From Candidatus Saccharicenans sp. (GTDB taxonomy: Bacteria; Acidobacteriota; Aminicenantia; Aminicenantales; Saccharicenantaceae): a DNA stretch of 64,000 bases. The translations under genes were made by a program, and so were the position numbers. Shown here in pieces: positions 17,908 through 25,678 of this stretch (position 1 is its first letter; every line of letters begins with the position of its first letter). The notes below the pieces were generated by a model. The model had not been told where the DNA came from, ran no database searches, and saw only the letters and a program-made list of their open reading frames with translations. The DNA is taken from the NCBI GenBank assembly GCA_030017715.1, contig JASEIU010000003.1:332098-396097 (forward strand), given 5' to 3'.

Positions 17908-18858
17908 TCATAAAAGTTTAGCGGCCAGGGGATGGACATCGCCGGCTCTCGGCTTTAATTCTGTCTTCCTAATTTGATAAACTATATCTATCGCATTCCT
18001 ATTCTCGTCGAGACGGAATCCATTACCTTTTAGGATTTCTTCATAAACTCTGGTGTGGAGATCCTGAAAGCCGTCAGTAAAATCAAATGGCTTCCCATTT
18101 ATTTCTATGCAGCGATACGACCTTTTGCCAGCCGAGAGAACTTCGGGCGGCAAATCTTCAAACCTTAGCGACAAAAACCATCTGACTCGGGCTTTTTTAA
18201 GCTCAAGATAACCGGCAGCAACGTCTGGTTGCCTCAGATGAACAATATTTCTCAAAGGCGGGCCAAAAATCCAGCTCAGCATATCAAAGAAATGAACTCC
18301 TATATTGGTTGCGATTCCGCCCGATTTATCTTCTATCCCCTTCCAGGAATAAAAATACCAGCGACCACGGGCTGTTATATAGGTAAGGTCAATATCATAG
18401 ATTGAATCGCTCCTGTTCTGCTCTATTTTTTCCCTTAAATTCAATATTTCCGGATGCAATCGAAGTTGAAGAACTGTATATATCTTATGTCCGTATTCTT
18501 CCTCTTCTTCCTTTAATGCATCTATGTTCCATGGATTAAGGACCACAGGCTTCTCGCAGATAGCATCAGCTCCAATACGCAGAGCAAAGCGGCAGTGCGC
18601 GTCGTGAAGATAATTGGGAGAGCAGATGCTCACAAAATGCACCGCTCTTTCCGGCTCTTTGCGGCGAAGCATTTCTAAATGTCTATCAAATCGCTCGAAT
18701 TCGGTGAAAAAATCAGCGTTCGCGAAATATGAATCGATAATTCCCACTGAATCACTCTTATCAAGCGTGGCTACCAATTGATTATTTGTCTCTTTGATGG
18801 CTTTAAGGTGACGAGGAGCAATATAGCCGGCAACGCCTATTAAAGCAAAGTTTTTCAT
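17908..18858 (-). CDS. wbpB: Gfo/Idh/MocA oxidoreductase, WbpB/WlbA-like 3-dehydrogenase
   Basis: 316 residues. The N-terminal Rossmann motif FALIGVAGYIAPRHLKAIKE with VSICSPNYLHDAHCRFALR and the GADAICEKPVVLNPWNIDAL segment (EKP carries the catalytic Lys) is closely WlbA-like. IGVHFFDMLSWIFG is the C-terminal substrate-binding motif. WlbA/WbpB oxidises C3 of UDP-GlcNAcA with NAD to the 3-keto sugar, the first step towards UDP-ManNAc3NAcA. Gene order with wbpD-, wbpE- and wbpI-like genes supports the role. Confidence 0.88.
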   Translation of the reverse strand: MKNFALIGVAGYIAPRHLKAIKETNNQLVATLDKSDSVGIIDSYFANADFFTEFERFDRHLEMLRRKEPERAVHFVSICSPNYLHDAHCRFALRIGADAICEKPVVLNPWNIDALKEEEEEYGHKIYTVLQLRLHPEILNLREKIEQNRSDSIYDIDLTYITARGRWYFYSWKGIEDKSGGIATNIGVHFFDMLSWIFGPPLRNIVHLRQPDVAAGYLELKKARVRWFLSLRFEDLPPEVLSAGKRSYRCIEINGKPFDFTDGFQDLHTRVYEEILKGNGFRLDENRNAIDIVYQIRKTELKPRAGDVHPLAAKLL

Positions 18859-18882
18859 TTTAGACTCGCAAAATGATTAAAA

Positions 18883-20796
18883 CTAAACTTTAGCATTATA
18901 ACCAGGTTTGTATGTTGGTAATATCTCTTTAAGAATCTCTACTATTTGTAATTTATCAGCAGAATTAGAACTTATTTGAATAAGATAATCTATTTTGTTT
19001 AATAGCCACTCTTCATCTTTACCATTAAAGCTTTTTTCTTTATCAACTGATCTTGCTTTGAATATTTTTGGATGCTCAGTTGGTTCCGACCCCTCTTCAG
19101 CCCCGAGCAATTCCTCAAATAATTTTTCTCCCGGCCTTAAACCTGTAAACTCAATCTGAATATCTACATCGGGTTCCAATCCTTTGAGCCTTATCATTTC
19201 TTTTGCCAGGTCTGCAATTTTAATTGGCTCTCCCATGTCAAGGATAAAAACCTCGCCGCCATTACCTGAAGCCGCCGCTTGAAGCACAAGTATAACCGCC
19301 TCAGATGTGGCCATAAAATATCTCTTCATCTCAGGATGAGTAACCGTGACCGGGCCACCTTTTTTTATTTGTTCCTCAAAAATAGGTATTACGCTTCCAC
19401 GACTTCCAAGCACATTGCCGAATCTGACTGAAATAAATTTAGTAGTGTTCAATTTATTTACAACTTTTAGCATTTCTTCGCTGACCCTCTTGCTCGCTCC
19501 CATAACGCTCGTCGGATTTATGACTTTATCTGTCGAAATATTTACAAACTTTTCTACCTTATGTTTTATTGATAACTCTGCTAGATTTTTAGTGCCGAGC
19601 ACATTCGTCTTTATAGCCTCTTCAGGGAATTCCTCAATTATTGGGACGTGCTTGTAGGCCGCCGAGTGGATAACTACACCCGGATTGCATTGCTTAAAAA
19701 CCATATCAAGCTTAGCTTTATCACGGATGTCTGCCACAACGGGGATTACTTCAATTTCTTTCTTTGGTAATTTGTTTATTAAATAAAATAATTCAGTCTC
19801 GTCAATATCCAGAGCGGCAACTTTCTCTGGCTTAAATTGAAGGACAGTTCTTACTATTTCTGAACCAATCGAGCCACCAGCCCCAGTGATCAGAATACAT
19901 TTTCCGTTTATAAACTCGCTTATTTTTTGAAAATCTGTAGAAACAGGTTCCCGGGAGAGAAGGTCTTCGATTCTAATCTCTTTAATATCTCTAAGTCCAA
20001 CATTACCGTCAACGAGCTCAAGGATGCCGGGCAAAACTCTTATTTTTTTCTTCCACTCAGCCTGTCTTATTTGATCAAGGATCTTCCTGATTTCTGTAGA
20101 ATCAGCGCTCGGGATAGCAATCAATATCTCATCTATGTGATTGCCTTTAAGAATATCCAGTATTGCTGTTCTATTTCCCAGAACCTTTATTCCATTTATC
20201 TTCAACCCTTGTTTCGCCGGATCATCATCGACAAAGCCAACCGGAACATAGGGCGACTTCGGATTGCTTATCATTTCATTTACGATGCTATTCCCGGCTT
20301 CGCCTGCCCCGATTATTAGAACCCTTAACTTCCCCTTTTCCAGTTTCCTCCCTTTACTAATATATTCTCTATAAACCCTCTTTGAGACCCTCAGCATCAT
20401 CATTAAAGAATAAGTGAGTATAAAATCAATTAATAATACAGACCTTGGTATGCCGCCTATATAAGGGCTCTCCCTGAATATCAAGAATATGCTTGAAAGC
20501 ATTCCTGTTGAAAGAATGACGGCTATAGTTAGCCTGGCAAGATCCAGGACACTAAAGTATCTCCAGGAAAAATTGTACATTCCGAAGATATAGAGTAACG
20601 CAACTCTTATGATTATCGCTGTCATCAAATAAAAAGGATATCGGAGTTGGTATTGCTCCGGTATCAGAGCATCAAACCTCAGCCAGAATGATGCATACAA
20701 AGAAAAAGCTATTATGATTATGTCCGATATTAAAAAGAAAGCGCGTCTTTTCCATACAGTTACAGAAAACAATCTGCTCAGTATCTTCCGGTCCAT
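18883..20796 (-). CDS. pglF: UDP-GlcNAc 4,6-dehydratase, PglF/WbpM/CapD-like
   Basis: 637 residues, a full-length membrane-anchored dehydratase. Residues ~15-140 hold four hydrophobic segments. A first Rossmann domain starts at VLIIGAGEAGNSIVNEMISN near 160. The catalytic SDR domain starts at KCILITGAGGSIGSEIV near 300, with STDKVINPTSVMGASKR near 425, the Ser-Met-Lys arrangement of WbpM/PglF rather than Ser-Tyr-Lys. It converts UDP-GlcNAc to the 4-keto-6-deoxy sugar at the cytoplasmic membrane. The next genes downstream in the module order (aminotransferase, acetyltransferase, phosphoglycosyl transferase) point to the bacillosamine route. Confidence 0.9.
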   Translation of the reverse strand: MDRKILSRLFSVTVWKRRAFFLISDIIIIAFSLYASFWLRFDALIPEQYQLRYPFYLMTAIIIRVALLYIFGMYNFSWRYFSVLDLARLTIAVILSTGMLSSIFLIFRESPYIGGIPRSVLLIDFILTYSLMMMLRVSKRVYREYISKGRKLEKGKLRVLIIGAGEAGNSIVNEMISNPKSPYVPVGFVDDDPAKQGLKINGIKVLGNRTAILDILKGNHIDEILIAIPSADSTEIRKILDQIRQAEWKKKIRVLPGILELVDGNVGLRDIKEIRIEDLLSREPVSTDFQKISEFINGKCILITGAGGSIGSEIVRTVLQFKPEKVAALDIDETELFYLINKLPKKEIEVIPVVADIRDKAKLDMVFKQCNPGVVIHSAAYKHVPIIEEFPEEAIKTNVLGTKNLAELSIKHKVEKFVNISTDKVINPTSVMGASKRVSEEMLKVVNKLNTTKFISVRFGNVLGSRGSVIPIFEEQIKKGGPVTVTHPEMKRYFMATSEAVILVLQAAASGNGGEVFILDMGEPIKIADLAKEMIRLKGLEPDVDIQIEFTGLRPGEKLFEELLGAEEGSEPTEHPKIFKARSVDKEKSFNGKDEEWLLNKIDYLIQISSNSADKLQIVEILKEILPTYKPGYNAKV

Positions 20797-20830
20797 TAAT
20801 ATTTATCCCCTTCCACTAACATTATGAGGA

Positions 20831-21964
20831 TTATTTTCTTTGCACCTTCTTTATAACCTGAACAACTCTTTCAATGTCTTCATCGCTCATAGCCGAGCCA
20901 GAAGGAAGGCATAGTCCATTTTTGAATATCATCTCAGAGACACCGCTGCCAATAAATTCGCAATCTTTGAATACCGGCTGCATATGCATCGGCTTCCAAA
21001 GAGGTCTTGATTCAATATTTTCTTCTTCCAATGCCAATCTTACATCTTCCCGCGTAGCTCCAAATTCTTTCTCATCTATTACTATGCAGGTAAGCCACCT
21101 GTTGCTTTGTCCCCAGGGAGTTTCGGGCTGAAATGATATGCCTGGCAGGTCGGATAATAGTTCTTTATATTTTTCAAAAATATACCTTCTTTTTTCAACT
21201 CTTTCCTTCAATACCTTTAGCTGGCCCCTTCCAATAGCTGCTAATATATTGCTCATTCTATAATTGTAGCCAATTTCTGAATGCTCATAATGAGGAGCAG
21301 GATCCCTTGCCTGGGTAGCCAGTTTTCTTGCATGATCAATAAGATCTTTCTGCTCTGAAACCAGCATCCCCCCTCCAGAGGTTGTAATTATCTTATTCCC
21401 ATTGAATGAAAATACTCCCAATAATCCAAATGTTCCCAATGAGCGGTTTTTATAAGTAGCTCCAAGAGCTTCTGCCGCATCTTCTATAACAGGTATGCCA
21501 TATTCATTGCAAATATCTAAAATGGGATTTAAATTAGCAGGCTGTCCATAAAGATGAACCACCACTACGGCTTTAGGTAATATTCCTTTCTTTTCCTTAT
21601 TTTTTATGGTTTCAGCAACTAAATCGGGATCAATATTCCAGGATGCTTTTTCGCTGTCTATAAAAATCGGTTTTCCCCCGAGATAAACAATAGGGTTGGC
21701 ACTTGCGGAAAAGGTTAAAGATGAAACAATTACTTCATCCCCCGTTTTTACTCCAGATAAAATAAGAGCAAGATGTATAGCTGCAGTTCCTGAGCTCAAA
21801 GCAAGAGAATATTTAGCTCCAACAGCTTTTGAAAACTCTTGCTCAAAGGCATCAACCATTGGCCCCAACGGAGCTATCCAGTTTGATTCGAAAGCCTCCT
21901 TTATCAATTCTAATTCAGTCCCGCTCATATGAGGTGGAGATAGAAAGATTCTTTTATTCTTCAT
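20831..21964 (-). CDS. pglE: Sugar aminotransferase, PglE-like (DegT family)
   Basis: 377 residues. N-terminus KRIFLSPPHMSGTELELIKE, cofactor segment ALSSGTAAIHLALILSGVKT, and the PLP lysine in GVFSFNGNKIITTSGGGML, a form typical of PglE-type UDP-4-amino-sugar aminotransferases. It would aminate C4 of the 4-keto-6-deoxy product of the PglF-like enzyme using glutamate. It starts one base before the acetyltransferase stop region (gap of 1 nt), so the genes are tightly coupled. It differs clearly from the WbpE-like aminotransferase at 16-17 kb, which supports two separate amino-sugar pathways. Confidence 0.9.
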   Translation of the reverse strand: MKNKRIFLSPPHMSGTELELIKEAFESNWIAPLGPMVDAFEQEFSKAVGAKYSLALSSGTAAIHLALILSGVKTGDEVIVSSLTFSASANPIVYLGGKPIFIDSEKASWNIDPDLVAETIKNKEKKGILPKAVVVVHLYGQPANLNPILDICNEYGIPVIEDAAEALGATYKNRSLGTFGLLGVFSFNGNKIITTSGGGMLVSEQKDLIDHARKLATQARDPAPHYEHSEIGYNYRMSNILAAIGRGQLKVLKERVEKRRYIFEKYKELLSDLPGISFQPETPWGQSNRWLTCIVIDEKEFGATREDVRLALEEENIESRPLWKPMHMQPVFKDCEFIGSGVSEMIFKNGLCLPSGSAMSDEDIERVVQVIKKVQRK

Positions 21965-21965
21965 A

Positions 21966-22589
21966 TCATAAATTCTTTATAATCCTGGCGGGATTGCCAT
22001 AGGCCAAAACGCGAGGCGGAATATTACTTACGACTACGCTGCCTGCACCAATCTGGCTCCATTCTCCTATTTCTACATTTGGAATTACGATGCTCCCAAT
22101 CCCAACGAAGGCACCTTCCCCAACTCTGACACCACCGGCCATATGAACACCAGGGGCGATATGACAGAAATCTCCTATTTCGCAATCATGATCAATTGAG
22201 CATGCTGTGTTTATTATGCAATGATTTCCTATTTTTGTGTTCGTCTGAATTATTGCTCCTGCAAAAACTACTGTGCCGTCTCCTATTTTAACTTTATCAT
22301 CAACAAAGGCTTTCGGATGAATCAGCTTTAAATAGCTAATATTATTCAGCCCAGATATTTTCTCAAATACTCTTTTTCGAATACTATTATCACCGACTGC
22401 AATTATAAAATACCCATCATCAAATGCAATCTCATTTAATGGACCCAATATAGGTACATCCAATAAACAGCTCCCCTTTTTGTTTAAATCATCGTCAAAT
22501 ATTCCTGTTACACGATAATTTAATGCCTTTATTGTGGATATAACAACTTTCGCCTGGCCTCCCGCCCCTATTATGTATATTTTATGCAT
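21966..22589 (-). CDS. pglD: Sugar O/N-acyltransferase, PglD-like
   Basis: About 207 residues from the ATG at 22589, which has a GGAGAAG site and overlaps the sugar transferase stop; a TTG four codons upstream is possible. An N-terminal nucleotide-sugar binding domain (KIYIIGAGGQAKVVISTIKA) is followed by a left-handed beta-helix. The helix contains NTACSIDHDCEIGDFCHIAP, whose His is in the catalytic position of PglD, and GGVRVGEGAFVGIGSIV. PglD acetylates UDP-4-amino-sugar with acetyl-CoA to give UDP-diNAc-bacillosamine. Located between pglC- and pglE-like genes. Confidence 0.9.
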   Translation of the reverse strand: MHKIYIIGAGGQAKVVISTIKALNYRVTGIFDDDLNKKGSCLLDVPILGPLNEIAFDDGYFIIAVGDNSIRKRVFEKISGLNNISYLKLIHPKAFVDDKVKIGDGTVVFAGAIIQTNTKIGNHCIINTACSIDHDCEIGDFCHIAPGVHMAGGVRVGEGAFVGIGSIVIPNVEIGEWSQIGAGSVVVSNIPPRVLAYGNPARIIKNL

Positions 22590-23196
22590 TTTCTTCTCCA
22601 AACTTTGGAGCAGTTACATGATCTCTTGCCGAAATTCCTTCCATTTTTAATACTTTAATAACTGTAAATAATATGATTTTTAAATCTAACCAAAAGCCAA
22701 TATTATCAACATACCAAACATCAAATTTGAATTTATCTTCCCAGGAAATCGCGTTCCTTCCATTGACCTGGGCCCAACCTGTCATTCCAGGCTTAACTTC
22801 ATGTCTTCTTGCCTGCTCAGGGGTATATCTATCTAAATATTCCATCAGGAGAGCACGTGGGCCAACCAAACTCATATCTCCTTTGATCACATTCCATAAT
22901 TCTGGCAATTCATCAAGGCTGGTCTTCCTCAGAAATTTTCCAAACGTTGTCAGCCTATATTCATCAGGTAATAGATTCCCATTTTTATCCCTTATATCCT
23001 TCATAGTTCTGAATTTATAAATAACAAATGGCCTGGCAAGGAATCCCGGTCTCAATTGTTTGAAAATAACAGGATTGCCATCTGTCAGCCATATGCAAAA
23101 CCAAATAATTCCAATTATTGGTAATACGCACAAAGCTAAAGGCATAGATATTAACAGGTCAAGATATCGTTTGTAATTTTTAGCATATTTATTCAC
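22582..23196 (-). CDS. pglC: Initiating phosphoglycosyl transferase, PglC-like
   Basis: 204 residues, the short monotopic form. One membrane-inserting helix (LISMPLALCVLPIIGIIWF) precedes the catalytic block. That block holds FKQLRPGFLARPFVIYKFRT, SLDELPELWNVIKGDMSLVG with the Asp-Glu dyad, and KPGMTGWAQVNGRNAISWED. It moves a phospho-sugar from UDP-sugar to undecaprenyl phosphate on the inner face of the membrane and so starts repeat-unit assembly. With pglD-, pglE- and pglF-like genes directly downstream, UDP-diNAc-bacillosamine is the likely donor. It is the first gene of the polysaccharide operon in transcription order; only 49 nt separate it from the peptidase gene upstream. Confidence 0.9.
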   Translation of the reverse strand: MNKYAKNYKRYLDLLISMPLALCVLPIIGIIWFCIWLTDGNPVIFKQLRPGFLARPFVIYKFRTMKDIRDKNGNLLPDEYRLTTFGKFLRKTSLDELPELWNVIKGDMSLVGPRALLMEYLDRYTPEQARRHEVKPGMTGWAQVNGRNAISWEDKFKFDVWYVDNIGFWLDLKIILFTVIKVLKMEGISARDHVTAPKFGEENA

Positions 23197-23212
23197 GGAA
23201 GTTTTTAAAAAT

Positions 23213-23224
23213 GATCAATTGATC
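23213..23224. promoter_or_regulatory. 12-nt palindrome upstream of pglC
   Basis: GATCAATTGATC is a perfect palindrome 17 nt before the pglC start, in the short AT-rich gap after the peptidase gene. It could be an operator near the head of the polysaccharide operon, but no -10/-35 pair is convincing, so the role is a guess. Confidence 0.25.
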
Positions 23225-23245
23225 TAGAATCTATGAATAAAATAG

Positions 23246-24295
23246 TTATTCAGCAAATTCTCCGGTGTCGACCCATTCCTTTTTTAGGATGCTCCAAAAG
23301 TCTTCGGCCAGGCCGCGAAGCACGTAGTCATAGGGAAGCCAGCCGTAGCCTCGCTCTCCCCAGTAGGTGCCCCAGGAATTGCGGATGAGAAGGGCACCTC
23401 TGGTCTTCTGCTTGCTGATTTTATTGGTAATTTCCAATTTGTCGGCGTAGCCAACAGCCATCACCGCATGGCCGCCTTCCAGGCGCTCGCGGGTTGAGGG
23501 GAAGGGAATGCGGCCGTCAGCCTCGGCCTGCTCTACCGAGCTGTAGACCGAAAAGCCGAAGATGAACGGCAGGCCCTTGGCTAAGTAGCCTTTCAGGCTA
23601 TGGAGGACCTCATCGGGGCGGGAGCCGGCCGGGTCGTGGCGGAAGTACTTTATCGTCTGGAAGTTCTGGGCAAAGGCATAGCAGAAGGCGGGCGGTTCGC
23701 GGTCGAAGGAGCTGGAATCGTCGGTATACGGCCAGTAGGATTCGGGCGGCACGCCGAACAGCACCATCGCCCCCATGGTCGTGCGGAGGTAAGCGCCGGT
23801 ATCGCCGCGGAGCTTCATCAGGTTGCGGGTGACCTTATAGAGGAAAAGACGGGAGGCATCGAGATGACGTCCGAAGGCACGCCGCTCATAGTATTCGATA
23901 AGGCCAACGCCGGCATGAGCTGTGCAGGAGCCGAGGGCACCCTGGTCTTCCACCGGCGAGCAGTATTCGCGAAGGTCAACTGAAGCGGGAAGGGATGAGG
24001 CCTCGACTCTGCGGCTGGGCGGCACGTAGGCAAGGGTTTCGCCGGGAGGAGGAAAGGGCCCTTTTATACCCTCATCCAGGATAGGCCGGATTTCCTCGTG
24101 GGCTTCGTGATAATCTCGGAAGTCCGGTCGGTCGGGCAGCCAGCCCATGCCCCGATTTATCGACGGGATACAGGCTGAAACTGGATCTGGATAAGGACCG
24201 CTTTCGAGTTCAATGGCTCTTTCCCCGATGACCGGGGTGAGGCCAGGATTCTGAAGTCCCCTTCTGGTTGCCTTTCTTTTTGGTTCCCCTGACAT
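23246..24295 (-). CDS. Papain-like (C1A) cysteine peptidase without signal peptide
   Basis: 349 residues. The catalytic domain starts near residue 100 (LPASVDLREYCSPVEDQGAL). GSCTAHAGVGLIEYYERRAF holds the nucleophile Cys after the oxyanion Gln, GGHAVMAVGYADK the His, and LIRNSWGTYWGERGYGWLPY the Asn. All catalytic residues are present, so it should be active. The first ~100 residues are polar and lack a signal peptide or membrane segment, suggesting a cytoplasmic enzyme or one exported by another route. Bacterial C1A enzymes of this type are often annotated only as C1 family peptidase. Target unknown. It precedes pglC by 49 nt. Confidence 0.88.
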   Translation of the reverse strand: MSGEPKRKATRRGLQNPGLTPVIGERAIELESGPYPDPVSACIPSINRGMGWLPDRPDFRDYHEAHEEIRPILDEGIKGPFPPPGETLAYVPPSRRVEASSLPASVDLREYCSPVEDQGALGSCTAHAGVGLIEYYERRAFGRHLDASRLFLYKVTRNLMKLRGDTGAYLRTTMGAMVLFGVPPESYWPYTDDSSSFDREPPAFCYAFAQNFQTIKYFRHDPAGSRPDEVLHSLKGYLAKGLPFIFGFSVYSSVEQAEADGRIPFPSTRERLEGGHAVMAVGYADKLEITNKISKQKTRGALLIRNSWGTYWGERGYGWLPYDYVLRGLAEDFWSILKKEWVDTGEFAE

Positions 24296-24367
24296 TAAAT
24301 AATTTCTCCTTTCATTCAGGATGAGAAATTTATGTTTTTTGCTATTACGGCTTTGTGTGTCACGGGC

Positions 24368-24676
24368 TCAGTAACCTGAAAGAATTAATATGCCGGTGAT
24401 TAAAATTCTAATTGAGATGACGATGACTGCCAGAATGACCGCGGCTGTGGCCAGCACCCGGAGGGATTTTTCTATGATTGACATGCTGTTCCAGCGCGGG
24501 GAGAAGGCGAAGAAGCGGCGGCTGCAGCCATCGCACTCGTAGTGGCGAAGTGGGAGCACGAACGACACGGCTTTCTGCCACAGGCGGCGCGGCCGGCGTT
24601 CCAGGCGCTGGCCGCAGTGAGGGCATTCGTGGTCGCCGAGCTGGCGCGGATAAATTCTGATTCCTTTTATCTTCAT
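24368..24676 (-). CDS. Small zinc-ribbon membrane protein
   Basis: 102 residues from the ATG at 24676; an in-frame ATG at 24745 would add 23 residues of unlikely sequence. Two cysteine pairs (HECPHCGQ near residue 16 and YECDGCSRRFFAF near 46) could bind one zinc. A single hydrophobic helix (VLATAAVILAVIVISIRIL) lies at the C-terminus, so the zinc ribbon probably faces the cytoplasm. I do not recognise a named family. Proteins of this shape are common next to unrelated genes in this kind of genome. It stands alone between the peptidase and the next membrane protein. Confidence 0.65.
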   Translation of the reverse strand: MKIKGIRIYPRQLGDHECPHCGQRLERRPRRLWQKAVSFVLPLRHYECDGCSRRFFAFSPRWNSMSIIEKSLRVLATAAVILAVIVISIRILITGILILSGY

Positions 24677-24901
24677 CGGGCTAAATCCACGGAGTGGAGT
24701 GAAGCCGGGCAGCGCGCCGACGCTGAATAATATATGAACAGACATTCATATATTGAATCATCCGACAGAGCCAAGCTGGCCTCTGCGCGAAACGATCGCT
24801 TGCGGAGAGGCCGGGATTCTGACCTGGAAATAAAATCCGGATAGATTTCATCGCCACGGCCAGCTCTGGAAAATTGATAACTTTTCCGCTCTGCTGTCAT
24901 T

Positions 24902-25276
24902 TCAATCGCCCGGGGATGCGGATTTGCTTTTGGAGTCGGCATCGTCAGTCAGAAACCAGTTGGCCCACTTTCCGGCTTCGAGCACCATGGCATTCCAGCC
25001 GAAGCCAAAGCCGAAGGCTACACAGAAGAGGCGGAAATAAGCCTCGAAGGCAGTAGCAGCTGTCTCTTCTGGTCCGCCGGGCTCGACCTTAAGCTGCGGG
25101 AAGAGCACCAGCGTCAGGATGATCCCGAGGATGAAGGTCGCTAAGGCCGAGTAGAAATAGCGGCGGTCGAAGCTCTGGACTTCACCCTGGCGAAGCTTGC
25201 GCAGCCACGGAATGAGCGAGCGGGCGACCACACCCAGAAAAAGCCCGACAATCTTGATGGCGAAAGTTAAGCTCAT
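24902..25276 (-). CDS. Small multi-pass membrane protein of unknown function
   Basis: About 124 residues from the ATG at 25276, which has AAGGAG six bases upstream. Three hydrophobic stretches: FAIKIVGLFLGVVARSLIPW, YFYSALATFILGIILTLVLF and YFRLFCVAFGFGFGWNAMVL. The tail is charged and Ser/Lys-rich. No motif I can name. It lies between the zinc-ribbon protein and the TIGR04076-like gene, all on the minus strand, with gaps over 100 nt, so a shared operon is uncertain. Confidence 0.65.
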   Translation of the reverse strand: MSLTFAIKIVGLFLGVVARSLIPWLRKLRQGEVQSFDRRYFYSALATFILGIILTLVLFPQLKVEPGGPEETAATAFEAYFRLFCVAFGFGFGWNAMVLEAGKWANWFLTDDADSKSKSASPGD

Positions 25277-25362
25277 CATCTCTCCTTCAACCAACAGTAA
25301 CCAACAGGGGCCATCATACGGTGTCTCGCTTTTTACCCCTTCTTCTCTCTTATGCTGTCCGG

Positions 25363-25380
25363 GGACACTCTACAGTGTCC
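25363..25380. repeat. Isolated GGACACT hairpin
   Basis: GGACACT and AGTGTCC flank a four-base loop, a perfect short member of the GGGGACAC repeat family. It ends four bases before the stop codon of the next minus-strand gene, the same placement as the terminator-like copies beyond 31 kb; read on the minus strand it is followed by GGACAGCATAAGAG rather than a U tract. Confidence 0.65.
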
Positions 25381-25384
25381 TTAG

Positions 25385-25678
25385 CTACTCAGGCTTGACT
25401 TCAAATATTACTGTACCTCCGCCCGTCAGCTGGCAGGGGTCAAGGCACTGGAGGTAAGCCACCTCCCCTTCCCTGGCCAGGCCCAGCTCGACCGGGCTGA
25501 CCCCTCGGCTCAGGGCGACGTAATAAGGCATCAGAGAGGCCAGCGAATGCAGGCAGACCGGAGCGGTGCAGGTTAGCTTGAACCCATCGACTACCCTGAA
25601 AGAATCCCCGACCCTGTACACCGGGCAGTGTCCTTTTATTTGCTCTACCCGGACAATCAGGCTGGATTTATCGCTCAT
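25385..25678 (-). CDS. TIGR04076 family protein
   Basis: 97 residues starting MSDKSSLIVRVEQIKGHCPV, with YRVGDSFRVVDGFKL, CTAPVCLHSLASLMPYYVAL and YLQCLDPCQLTGGGTVIFEV. The arrangement of Cys residues and the KGHCPVYRVGD opening match the small TIGR04076 family, widespread in anaerobes and without a known function. The conserved cysteines may bind a metal. It is a single gene; a GGACAC hairpin sits four bases after the stop. Confidence 0.78.
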   Translation of the reverse strand: MSDKSSLIVRVEQIKGHCPVYRVGDSFRVVDGFKLTCTAPVCLHSLASLMPYYVALSRGVSPVELGLAREGEVAYLQCLDPCQLTGGGTVIFEVKPE

